Source: a gamma proteobacterium HIMB55
Lineage (GTDB): Bacteria; Pseudomonadota; Gammaproteobacteria; Pseudomonadales; Halieaceae
NCBI GenBank assembly: GCA_000227505.4
Contig: AGIF02000001.1
Coordinates: 2,128,035-2,192,034, forward strand
Direction of reading: 5' to 3'
Length of the DNA: 64,000 bases
A model generated the notes under the pieces. It was not told the origin of the DNA, searched no databases, and saw nothing but the letters and a program-made list of their open reading frames with translations. A program made the position numbers and the translations under genes. Of the stretch, positions 35,103-43,859 are shown piece after piece. The stretch's first letter is position 1; every line of letters begins with the position of its first letter.

Positions 35103-38100
35103 CTAACCTTCGCAGTTTTCTCCCTCGATTAGGGTGATATTCGCGAGCTCCACGGTGCCCGGTGACTCCGCCAAATCAAAGGCGAGTCGGCCGGTGATAT
35201 CAGTCCTGTCCACGGTCCAGGTTTGAGAAAAGGTTTGCCAGTCAGTAGTGACGTTTGAGGCAAACTTTTGATTCGCACCCAACAACTGATAGGCATCGGC
35301 CCCGCGATCAAGGTACGTGTAAATCCGCTTATCCAAAGAGCTCCTTGCCGAGAAACAGGCCGTATAGGTTCGATCCTTGTAAATGGGCACCCTGTGGAAT
35401 ACCTGCACGCGCCAGGGCTCTGGCTGGCTGGCGGTATCAACACTGGCGACGATCTTTCTGGTGGAACGCTCGCAACGAGCCGAACCATTAAACTCGGCAA
35501 ACTCCCAGCTACTGGAGGGTAAACCGCAGTCCATGAGATCACCGCGACTGGCTAAGATAGAACCCTCGCGTAACGAAGGTTCGACTTGCTCTGAGAAATA
35601 AAAAGAGTCGTTTGTAAACTTACCTAGCGGGTTCTGTAGCTGAATCTGGAAAAAACCGCCATGACTGGGCGCTTCCGACAGCACCACCTCAATCTGCTCG
35701 TCAACACAATTGGGTAACTCGCCGTTCATGCAGCTTACCGAGCCATCAACCAGCTCCCCATCTACGAAGATCTGAGCTCCTGGATAAATATGACGACCTC
35801 TCATCTCCAATCGATTAGTGTCATCCAGCTCCGCGACGTTCAGCGTGGCTGCTTGTGCTGCAATGGCCGCTTCGGGCCAAATACCGGGTTGAGGGTGAAG
35901 TGCTGTAACGTTTGCGGGTGGATGCGCTGTGATCAATGCTTGAAGCTCACCCCGCTCCCCGAGTTCTAAGAGTTGTTGGTCACTAAAACTTTCCCCTGAC
36001 TCCGCATCCGTGAACGATCGACTCTCGTAGTGCAGCTCTTGTGCCTCACCCGTGCCTGGCTTGATCATCGATACTCTCAATGCAACCGCTCCAGCATCGG
36101 CAGCGGACATCATGGCATCCAGTTTAGTGAGCTCAGGCGCGGATAAAGTGCTATCAGGAAGCACCGCGACTTGTGAACCCATAGCACCCACGTACCCAGT
36201 ACTGCCCTCGAGCACCATCCGCCAAATATTTTCACTTGATCCGGCCGCTCGCCATATTTGCCGCTCAGGAAAGTGGTCTGGGATAGTGAGGATCTGGAGA
36301 AGATCCGAGATATTCAGACGACCTTGAGGCAGAATCATCCAACGGTCATACGCGCCCCGCCAGGTCGGTGCATCCATGCCAGTTCCTGGCGTATTGGTGC
36401 TCACTAAAAACGGCATTCGGTGGCAGTTGCCACAGTCCTTCTCCATGTGAAACTGGAGCATCCCTTGAAAAGCAGACGGCGTTAAGCGATTGCTCTCCGT
36501 GCGTTCGGGTGGCGGTGGAAAGGGGACGGAAAGGTTAAACAGAGCCAGCGCTAAACGCTCGTCATCAGTCAGTTTACCCGCTCGCCCCGACGGTCCCTCC
36601 TCACACTCACCAACACCGCACATTGTCGAGCCAAGTGTGCGATCCACGAGAACCAGAGAGCAATCTAAGGCCACACCGCTTTCGCAATCAGGCGCCAGAG
36701 AACTATTGATATTAGCTGTGTTATTACCACCATGCGGATCACCCATGACGCCATCCCAGTGGTAAGGGGCTGTATCTCTGAGTCCGCGCATAGGCATAGT
36801 CAGTCGCGGCTGTATTTGCGTACATCCGGCCACATCACAAATGGGCGTATCTAATACCCAAAGCAGCTGATCGGTATTGCCATCGATATGACAACTCGCA
36901 CATGAGAATGTGCCGGTGCTTGACGCCTTTGCTGACTCAAAGAGATGTCTGCCTGCCGCAATTTCGCTGGGCGTCGGATCGTCGAGAGCGATGGCTGCCT
37001 GCAGTGCCAGTGACCCACCACTTAACGACACAACGCTTACAGTCGAATCGCTCGCGTTATATACCCACGCCTCATCACTACCTCTCAGAGTGATACCACG
37101 CGGTGTAGCACCCACAACCAGACGATCCTTAATATCCCCCGAGGCTGTATCCAGCCAAAAAACAGTGTCAGAGGCTGCGGCAATACCAAGCAAGCCATCC
37201 TGTTCGGGGAGAACCACTGTGTCATATGGGGTGGCGAGTGCCCTATCAGCCGCTGGCTGAGTGGGCGGCCTTGGCTCCAACTCATAACGCCGGCGCGTCT
37301 CAGGAAGGCAGCCCTCGGCCCCCGAACAATCGACCCGGGTGATTTGGTTAAAAAACGGCCTATTTTCAAGCTCGGCAAGCCCATGCTGTTGTGAGCCGGC
37401 ACGACCATTGGCCGCATTTCTTGAGTCGGTCTGAGCAATGTAAGCAACACCAGAAGCATCTACAGATAGGCCATAGAGCAGCGTTCCTAAGTGGTTAACC
37501 GACTGAAGGCGCTGTTCGTTCTCCGTGCTGTAAACGATCAAGTCCCTATCCGGGAGATCGGTGTTGCGAACAATGTCCGCTGTGTAGTTAAGAGAGAGGA
37601 CATTGTTGTTATTGAAGACATGCTCCACCGCATCAAAGGTGCAGACGTCGCCATCAATGCCATCCGATGTACAACCAGAGAGCTGGGTTTGGTTGTTCGA
37701 TTCAAAGGGCAGCACAAGCAACTTATCACCTACAACTGCAATAGCTCTGGGATCCTGAGCGGGAACGCGAAGGAGCTTAGTCACTTGATATGTCGTCGCA
37801 TCGACGACTGCAATTTGATTCGTCTGAGACAGCGCCACGTACGCTTTCTCATTGTTTGCAAAGGCAATACCCGCGGGCTCATCAAAAATTGACTCACCCA
37901 GCGGCAGATCAAGATGATCTATGACGGCAGTTACCGTGTGTACAAAGGGTGAGTCCGCTGAAGCGTCGATGACATTCACGCTGTCAGAAACATGGTTACT
38001 AACCCATATCTCACTGCTGTCTGGCCTTGCGGCCAAACTCATTGGCTCCAAGCCAACCTCAATTTGTTGAACAACCAACCGAGTGTCCGCATCTATAACA

Positions 38101-38435
38101 TCAACTGTCCCGTTGGGTGTGTTTGTCACGTAGACATACGGCCCTAACGCAAGAATGGGATTGACGTGGGGGCTCATAAAAAGCTGGAAACCCGGCTGGC
38201 TTCTATCGGTAGAGTCAGCAGCGATCAATCGCTGATTTAGCTCGAGGTCAGTTTCGAGGGGACCACGTTCGGGAGGCTCGCCGCCCCCCGAAGAGCCGCC
38301 ACCCGAACTGGGCGGTGGTGTAGTGACAACCGGTGCAGGAGTTGAAGAAGAAGAGGAGCCGCCTCCGCCGCCACAAGCGGAGAGAAAGACGGATAAAAAA
38401 ATCCATAGTAATAACGCACGATTTATTGTTTTCAT
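35103..38435 (-). CDS. Lipoprotein: YVTN beta-propeller, di-haem cytochrome c, carbohydrate-binding-like C terminus
   Basis: A 1110-residue lipoprotein. The signal ends in LSAC with the lipidated C21, followed by a Gly/Ser/Pro linker (residues about 22-55). Residues about 85-490 are a YVTN/YncE-like propeller (GPYVYVTNTPNGTVDVIDAD). Two haem-binding motifs follow: CASCH at residues 512-516 and CGNCH at 668-672, in a di-haem peroxidase/cytochrome-like part. After residue about 930 there is a jelly-roll module like CBM4/9. Likely site is the outer envelope, facing outward or the periplasm. It may oxidise or sense a substrate; the role is unknown. It is a single-gene unit, convergent with the selenoprotein operon. 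Confidence 0.88.
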   Translation of the reverse strand: MKTINRALLLWIFLSVFLSACGGGGGSSSSSTPAPVVTTPPPSSGGGSSGGGEPPERGPLETDLELNQRLIAADSTDRSQPGFQLFMSPHVNPILALGPYVYVTNTPNGTVDVIDADTRLVVQQIEVGLEPMSLAARPDSSEIWVSNHVSDSVNVIDASADSPFVHTVTAVIDHLDLPLGESIFDEPAGIAFANNEKAYVALSQTNQIAVVDATTYQVTKLLRVPAQDPRAIAVVGDKLLVLPFESNNQTQLSGCTSDGIDGDVCTFDAVEHVFNNNNVLSLNYTADIVRNTDLPDRDLIVYSTENEQRLQSVNHLGTLLYGLSVDASGVAYIAQTDSRNAANGRAGSQQHGLAELENRPFFNQITRVDCSGAEGCLPETRRRYELEPRPPTQPAADRALATPYDTVVLPEQDGLLGIAAASDTVFWLDTASGDIKDRLVVGATPRGITLRGSDEAWVYNASDSTVSVVSLSGGSLALQAAIALDDPTPSEIAAGRHLFESAKASSTGTFSCASCHIDGNTDQLLWVLDTPICDVAGCTQIQPRLTMPMRGLRDTAPYHWDGVMGDPHGGNNTANINSSLAPDCESGVALDCSLVLVDRTLGSTMCGVGECEEGPSGRAGKLTDDERLALALFNLSVPFPPPPERTESNRLTPSAFQGMLQFHMEKDCGNCHRMPFLVSTNTPGTGMDAPTWRGAYDRWMILPQGRLNISDLLQILTIPDHFPERQIWRAAGSSENIWRMVLEGSTGYVGAMGSQVAVLPDSTLSAPELTKLDAMMSAADAGAVALRVSMIKPGTGEAQELHYESRSFTDAESGESFSDQQLLELGERGELQALITAHPPANVTALHPQPGIWPEAAIAAQAATLNVAELDDTNRLEMRGRHIYPGAQIFVDGELVDGSVSCMNGELPNCVDEQIEVVLSEAPSHGGFFQIQLQNPLGKFTNDSFYFSEQVEPSLREGSILASRGDLMDCGLPSSSWEFAEFNGSARCERSTRKIVASVDTASQPEPWRVQVFHRVPIYKDRTYTACFSARSSLDKRIYTYLDRGADAYQLLGANQKFASNVTTDWQTFSQTWTVDRTDITGRLAFDLAESPGTVELANITLIEGENCEG

Positions 38436-38539
38436 TGTTGTGCTGCTCGCTTAGTAAGGAACTGGTATACCACCTAGCAATGCGCATTACCGAGTCTAGT
38501 CGAAATCCCGCTAATTTAAAGACAGTTTCACGTTAGCCG

Positions 38540-39700
38540 TCATGAGCTGACCAGCGGACCCGCCTCAAGATTATCCTGAAGAACAAACATTCCTGGATTC
38601 AAACCAAAGCGGTCTGTGTAGGCGAACAACTGCGCCTTCAAGCTGTCTATCGCGTCGCTATGAATCAGCGTCACCGTGCAGCCACCAAATCCAGCACCGG
38701 TCATGCGGGATCCGAGCACCCCATCCGTACGTTGAGCAATATCGACCAAACAATCGAGCTCGTCACAGCTAACCTCAAAGTCATCCCGAAGCGATTGATG
38801 CGAGGCATTCATAAGAGCACCGAACTCCTCTAAATCACCAGCACCAAGGGCAGCTGACGCATTAAGAACTCGCATATTCTCACTAACAACATGACTGCAC
38901 CGCCGCCGCACAATGTCTGAGAGTTCGCTCGCATATGCGTTAACTTGGTCCAGTGTGACATCGCGCAACGCCCGAACCGACGGGTCGTATTGTTTAAAGA
39001 GCGCAACACCCTCCTCGCACTGTGCACGACGCTCGTTGTAAGCGGAGGCAGCGAGTTCACGCTTCACCTCGCTGGAGATAATGACAATCCGGTGATCGCC
39101 CAAGGTAACGGGAATGTCCACGTAAGAGAGCGATCGGCAGTCGAGCATCAGTGCATGATCAGCGCGGCCAAGGCCGCTGGCGAACTGATCCATGATCCCG
39201 CACATCACACCCGCATAACGGTGCTCAACACGTTGGCAGAGAGCCGCGATATCAGCACGCGGCATCGTAAATTTGAAAATCGTCTGCAATGCCAGGGCCG
39301 TTGCTGTCTCCACAGCGGCAGAGGAACTCAAGCCCGCACCGAGATTTAGATTGCCATCGATGACCGCCTCGAACCCGAAGGGGATCAGTCCCAGTAATCT
39401 CAGCTCTTCAACCACACCCAATACATAACAGGACCAGTGGCCCGGCTTCGGTTGCTCGAAGGCCCCAAGGCTGTAAGCAATGGTTTCGTCAAATTTGAGT
39501 GAGACAACCGAGATCCGATCATCGCTGCGAGGCCGAATACCGATGTAAACACCGCGATCCATCGTCATTGGCAACACAAATCCATCATTAAAGTCGGTGT
39601 ATTCACCAATCAAATTGACACGACCGGGCGCCATTACAACCGAGAGATCTCGGGCGCTACCAAAATGCGACTGAAATTGTGCGCGTATTTGATCAATCAT
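38540..39700 (-). CDS. galK: Galactokinase
   Basis: A 386-residue GHMP kinase (E. coli GalK 382) phosphorylating galactose. Visible are the galactose-binding start PGRVNLIGEYTDFNDG, the ATP loop LGAGLSSSAAVE and the C-terminal GSRMTGAGFGGCTV. The start is ATG 39700; the open frame runs 44 codons further upstream into the divergent gene, and I reject that part. It faces the MBL gene across 78 bases. galT lies 1.4 kb away on the same strand beyond that gene. galE and galM are not in the window. Confidence 0.96.
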   Translation of the reverse strand: MIDQIRAQFQSHFGSARDLSVVMAPGRVNLIGEYTDFNDGFVLPMTMDRGVYIGIRPRSDDRISVVSLKFDETIAYSLGAFEQPKPGHWSCYVLGVVEELRLLGLIPFGFEAVIDGNLNLGAGLSSSAAVETATALALQTIFKFTMPRADIAALCQRVEHRYAGVMCGIMDQFASGLGRADHALMLDCRSLSYVDIPVTLGDHRIVIISSEVKRELAASAYNERRAQCEEGVALFKQYDPSVRALRDVTLDQVNAYASELSDIVRRRCSHVVSENMRVLNASAALGAGDLEEFGALMNASHQSLRDDFEVSCDELDCLVDIAQRTDGVLGSRMTGAGFGGCTVTLIHSDAIDSLKAQLFAYTDRFGLNPGMFVLQDNLEAGPLVSS

Positions 39701-39778
39701 CGCTTTGTCTTTTGCATCACTATTAGTAAAGCGTGGTGGTTTGATGATCGCCTCTTTGTACCCAAACGTAAATTGCGC

Positions 39779-40912
39779 ATGAATATGATGTCTCGTTTTT
39801 TTTCGCAGTCCTTTCAATCCAATCGCTTTCAACCCACACGCGTTAGAGCCGTTTATGCCAAGCGACGCGTGTTAATGGGTTGCGCCGTGATCCTATCGGC
39901 ACTTACCGCCTGCAGTCTGGTTGAAGAGCGTGACTACCCTATATCTGACCATTACGACGGCAGTCATTTCTATAACCGCGATGCCAAGGGAAACAGTTGG
40001 CCCGCCGTTTTTAAATTTCTCTTTACCAGTCTTTGGGAGAAAGCTGATTGGCCTGAGGCACGAGCAAACCCTCAAGCTGAGCCCATTCCAGCGCGCATCA
40101 CTGAGGGGCTTCGCGCAACCTACATCAATCATGCAACCGTTTTGATTCAGGTTGATGGCTTGAACATCCTCACTGACCCCATCTGGTCAGAGCGTGCCAG
40201 CCCCGTCACATTCTCGGGCCCAAAGCGCATCAGACCGCCAGGCGTTGCGATTGAAGATCTCCCTGAGATCGATCTTATTATCGTCAGCCATAATCATTAC
40301 GACCATATGGATACTGCCAGTCTGCGTGCTCTGCGCGAGCGACAGTCGCGCGAACCCGTGATTGTCTCAGGGCTTGGTAACGCAGGTTTATTGCGCTCGC
40401 TGGGTTACGACAACCCGGTTGAGCTGGATTGGGATGAAAGCACCAACGTGGGTTCCTCGAAGGTTCACTTTGTCGAATGTCAGCACCAATCTGCGCGAGG
40501 GCTGCACGATCGCATGCGAACGCTTTGGGGCTCCTTCGTTATCGAGACCAGTCAAGGCGCCATCTATTTCGCTGGAGATACGGGATACTCGCCACACTTT
40601 GCAGACCAAGGTGAGCGATTCGGACCCTTCGCACTTAGCATCATTCCGATCGGCGCCTATGAGCCGCGTTATTTTATGAAGGCGATGCACCTCAACCCTG
40701 CAGAGGCAGTCGCAGCGCACAAGGACCTCAAAAGCGAGCAAAGTCTAGGGATTCACTTCGGGGTATTTCAGTTGACTTGGGAAAGTATTGATCAGCCAGT
40801 CATCGATTTAGAAGCATTGCTGGAAGATCAGTCCGTAGACCCATCTGCGTTTTGGGTACTAGAGCCAGGTCAATACCGGGCGCTAGAAGCTAAAGGAGCT
40901 GTTGGGCAGTAA
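39779..40912 (+). CDS. MBL-fold metallo-hydrolase, NAPE-PLD-like, lipoprotein-type N terminus
   Basis: A 377-residue metallo-beta-lactamase-fold protein. The metal site is SHNHYDHMD, with later ligands in FAGDTGYSPHF and GIHFGVF. The nearby LTDPIWSERASP, IPIGAYEPRYFMKAMHLNP and HKDLKS are typical of the NAPE-phospholipase D / YfcE-like lipid branch. The N terminus has a basic region, a hydrophobic run and LTAC, so it is likely a lipoprotein. The chosen start is ATG 39779; M at 39875 directly before the hydrophobic run is also possible. It sits alone between galK and galT in opposite orientation. A phospholipid substrate is inferred from the family. Confidence 0.87.
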   Translation: MNMMSRFFSQSFQSNRFQPTRVRAVYAKRRVLMGCAVILSALTACSLVEERDYPISDHYDGSHFYNRDAKGNSWPAVFKFLFTSLWEKADWPEARANPQAEPIPARITEGLRATYINHATVLIQVDGLNILTDPIWSERASPVTFSGPKRIRPPGVAIEDLPEIDLIIVSHNHYDHMDTASLRALRERQSREPVIVSGLGNAGLLRSLGYDNPVELDWDESTNVGSSKVHFVECQHQSARGLHDRMRTLWGSFVIETSQGAIYFAGDTGYSPHFADQGERFGPFALSIIPIGAYEPRYFMKAMHLNPAEAVAAHKDLKSEQSLGIHFGVFQLTWESIDQPVIDLEALLEDQSVDPSAFWVLEPGQYRALEAKGAVGQ

Positions 40913-40964
40913 AGGCTACCCCTTGAAATCGAACAGCTTTCCGCACTTGAAGCTTCAACACTGA

Positions 40965-40998
40965 AGCGACTCATCCCAACGCAGTACGAGTCGCTTTT
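40965..40998 (+). terminator. Rho-independent terminator after the MBL gene
   Basis: AGCGACTC (40965-40972) pairs perfectly with GAGTCGCT (40988-40995), with a 15-base loop, and is followed by TTT. It lies about 50 bases after the MBL stop. The galT gene ends from the other side, so it may also limit antisense transcription. Confidence 0.65.
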
Positions 40999-41032
40999 AA
41001 GCCAATCGAGGACCACCATTACCAAATATCAG

Positions 41033-41063
41033 TAATAGCCTTATTTCGGGCTATCGGCTATTA
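41033..41063. repeat. Inverted repeat at the galT 3' end with a competing inner hairpin
   Basis: TAATAGCC (41033-41040) pairs with GGCTATTA (41056-41063, containing the galT stop). A second GGCTAT (41049-41054) can instead pair with ATAGCC, giving two exclusive structures. There is no T-run, so it is not a standard terminator. Confidence 0.4.
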
Positions 41064-42110
41064 GACTCGATCCAGATAGTGCACTTCTAGCAAATCACGC
41101 AGCCTCGCCGCAGCTACCTCGGGCGTTAAATCGCGCTGCGGGTCGGCCAGCATCTCATAACCCACCATAAATTTTTTCACGGTCGCAGAGCGCAGGAGTG
41201 GCGGATAGAAATGCATGTGCCAGTCCCACTCGGCATGCTCCTCACCATCGGTGGGCGCTTGATGCATACCGGCTGAATAGGGAAAGCTGCACTCAAAAAG
41301 GTTGTCATAGCGCGTCGTTAGGCGTTTGAGGATATCGGCAAGATCATCCCGCTCTCTAGCGCTCATCTCCCCGATGTGGCGGATCTGGCGCTTGCACAGC
41401 ACGAGCGTTTCGAAAGGCCAATTGGCCCAGAACGGCACGAGAGCAATGAAGCTCTCGTTGTCACATACGAGCCGCTCACCCCGCTCCTGCTCGACCAGAG
41501 CATAATCACCTAGCAAGGTTCGACCGGTTTTCTCGAGGTGCTCGCGCATCCGCTTAGACTCAATTCTTACCTCGTCTGGAATGCTTCTTTGCGCCCATAT
41601 TTGTCCGTGCGGATGGGGATTGCTGCACCCCATTATTTCGCCCTTGTTCTCGAAGATCTGGACGTGATTAATATCCTCCATAGCACCTAGCTCGAGGTAC
41701 TGTGCCGCCCAGATATCGACTACGCCTCGAATATCTTCCACTGACATTTGAGGCAGTGTTAGGTCATGACGCGGCGAGAAACAAATTACGCGGCAGATAC
41801 CCGACTCGCTCTCTGAGCGCAGCAAGTCGTGCTCGGTACTCGTGTCCACAGGGACGTCGGGCAACAGCGCGCTAAAGTCATTCTGGAAAACAAAGGGACC
41901 AGAGTAGGCTAGATTCCTCTCACCACCTGCACGCGCATTGCCCGGACAGAGATAGCACCCAGCATCAAACGCGGGGCGTGAGGCAGTGCTCGCAGCCTCC
42001 TGCTTGCCCTGCCATGGGCGCTGGGTGCGATGTGGCGATACCAGCACCCAACGGCCGGTCAGCGGATTGAAGCGGCGATGAGAATGTTGATTGCTATCAA
42101 ATAAGCTCAC
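41061..42110 (-). CDS. galT: Galactose-1-phosphate uridylyltransferase
   Basis: A 349-residue GalT (E. coli 348), moving UMP between UDP-glucose and galactose-1-phosphate. The active-site HPH is H166-P-H168 in [12 protein letters not shown]; zinc cysteines C52 and C55 are in CYLCPG. The start is GTG 42110, 10 bases after the PhoD-like stop, so it probably shares a transcript with that gene. An inverted repeat (41033-41063) overlaps its stop codon. Confidence 0.97.
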   Translation of the reverse strand: MSLFDSNQHSHRRFNPLTGRWVLVSPHRTQRPWQGKQEAASTASRPAFDAGCYLCPGNARAGGERNLAYSGPFVFQNDFSALLPDVPVDTSTEHDLLRSESESGICRVICFSPRHDLTLPQMSVEDIRGVVDIWAAQYLELGAMEDINHVQIFENKGEIMGCSNPHPHGQIWAQRSIPDEVRIESKRMREHLEKTGRTLLGDYALVEQERGERLVCDNESFIALVPFWANWPFETLVLCKRQIRHIGEMSARERDDLADILKRLTTRYDNLFECSFPYSAGMHQAPTDGEEHAEWDWHMHFYPPLLRSATVKKFMVGYEMLADPQRDLTPEVAAARLRDLLEVHYLDRV

Positions 42111-42120
42111 GTAATCTTAC

Positions 42121-43776
42121 TCAGCTCAAAAGGAGATCAGTAACGCGCTGTACACGCCCGTCGTCTGGACCTGACGAGTCGTGACCACCACAGTTAAACA
42201 GCTGAGCTACAACACCGCTTGACGTGATGTCGAATAGCGTAAAACCGTTGACTTCTTCCGTGTCCGATAGCGTTGTCGTCTGCAACCAACCCGGCTGATT
42301 CGCGGGAATCCCCCGTGCGAAGGAGGGCCAAGTCGCATCAGAGGTACTCACGGGTCCTACCAAGAGGGACTTAACAAGGCCGCCTGGTAATGCCTCTTCA
42401 CCGGAGACTTCAATCGCGACAGCCCCCTGCGCATGGATATCACCCGAGAAGGTAAAACGCGACCCTGGGCGTTCAGAGAGCGCCTGAAGTAATCGTTGGT
42501 GTTGCGTCCACCAACCGCGCTGCCACAAATACTTTTGAGCCTTAGTCGTCAGGACCCCTCTGGTGGCTCCCTCAAAGTTCAGTTCATTGGTCACCAGTCC
42601 TTCAAACCCGTCTGGCGCAACAACATCCGGATACCACTCGCGCCATTTACCGGCCGTCCAACCCATAGGGTGCGATGGCACGAGGGCGAAGTGCTTCGCT
42701 GGCGAGGCTTCGATGCGATCAAGAACCCATCGCTCGATGGCTTCAGGCAATAATCGCGCACTGTTTTTGTCCTGAGCGTCACTTTCCCCTGATTCCACAT
42801 TCTCTGCTAAGGACATCTGCCCCGCGCAGTCGAGTAACGGTGCCTCAAACAGCTTGCCATATTTAAACAACCCGAAGGATCGATGGTTTTCGGGTGACGG
42901 CGCATGAGGTAGCGGGGGATAGTAAAGTTCCGCAACAGCGCGATGCGCCTCACGACTGAACGCATCGGCTGGGAACGTAACGAGATCTTTCTCAGCGTCA
43001 TCGTTTTCGAAGTAGTCATGATCATCCGGGATAAAGAAGATCGGCGTTGACTTGAATCGTGTACCGTAAAGATCGGCAATCTGCTCATTCGCAATACGCT
43101 TAAGCACGGCTTCATTGGGAGAATCCAGCAGCGGTAACGCGCGATCAAAAACGCCGTATTTCACCCGAAGGTAGGCGCCAATAACCCACCGAACAAGCGC
43201 CGACTTTCTTCGCCCCAGAGGCGGTCTATCGCCACCTCGAAGATCCCAATAAATATGATCACCAATGGCGATTACAGCATCGGGACTTTGCGCCAATAAC
43301 TCATCAAAAAGTCTGTGGCGAAACGCGTGCGGCTTGAAATATTGAAGACCATTAAAACCAAACGCGTCACCGCCACCAGCGCACGTGAAGGCCGCTAGTT
43401 TGAGTTGGTCAAGGGCCGCATCTTCTGCGGGAAAGGTACGCAGTGGCCACGTGTCACCGACAGGTGTCTCACCGTCAAGAAGCTGCAACTGGTATTGAGT
43501 ATTGGCTGTCAGATCTTCCGCGGTGAAGGACCAATGTAAGCCTTCACTATCGCGCTGCTCCCCTCGGTAAACGTCGTTCGCTACCCGCAAAAAAAGCGAC
43601 TGGACGGGCTGAGCCAAAGAGCAGGAGATTGAAATGCGGGTATCGGTAACCGTCGGGAGGATATGCCTAATGGTCTGACGCGAGCTCGAGCTGCAACCGA
43701 ACAGGCTCAGCAACGGCACCACGGCTGCACCACCGGCTAGCAAAGTCCGCCTGAGAACTGTCAATGATGAACCCAC
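42121..43776 (-). CDS. PhoD-like metallophosphatase (alkaline phosphatase D family)
   Basis: A 551-residue protein of the PhoD-like family, metal-dependent phosphatases. RRTLLAGGAAVVPLLSLFGC at the N terminus is a Tat-like signal with a possible lipobox. Residues about 50-115 form the N-terminal beta domain, and the phosphatase core has VIAIGDHIYWD, FFIPDDHDYFENDD, HPMGW and the HxH-like FSGDIHAQG. Start GTG 43776 has GAGGTAATAG upstream. It is the first gene of the PhoD-galT pair. Specificity is unknown; a diester or lipid phosphate is possible. Confidence 0.9.
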   Translation of the reverse strand: MGSSLTVLRRTLLAGGAAVVPLLSLFGCSSSSRQTIRHILPTVTDTRISISCSLAQPVQSLFLRVANDVYRGEQRDSEGLHWSFTAEDLTANTQYQLQLLDGETPVGDTWPLRTFPAEDAALDQLKLAAFTCAGGGDAFGFNGLQYFKPHAFRHRLFDELLAQSPDAVIAIGDHIYWDLRGGDRPPLGRRKSALVRWVIGAYLRVKYGVFDRALPLLDSPNEAVLKRIANEQIADLYGTRFKSTPIFFIPDDHDYFENDDAEKDLVTFPADAFSREAHRAVAELYYPPLPHAPSPENHRSFGLFKYGKLFEAPLLDCAGQMSLAENVESGESDAQDKNSARLLPEAIERWVLDRIEASPAKHFALVPSHPMGWTAGKWREWYPDVVAPDGFEGLVTNELNFEGATRGVLTTKAQKYLWQRGWWTQHQRLLQALSERPGSRFTFSGDIHAQGAVAIEVSGEEALPGGLVKSLLVGPVSTSDATWPSFARGIPANQPGWLQTTTLSDTEEVNGFTLFDITSSGVVAQLFNCGGHDSSGPDDGRVQRVTDLLLS

Positions 43777-43859
43777 CTATTACCTCAACTGTGCGGGCGC
43801 GTCTGTAACAGAGACACTAACAGAAACACCCATCATTGCCCGTTCAAGCAGTATCGCTT

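Noticed and set aside
41033-41063. Inverted repeat at the galT end as a Rho-independent terminator
   Set aside because: No T-run follows and the stem includes coding sequence; listed only as a repeat.
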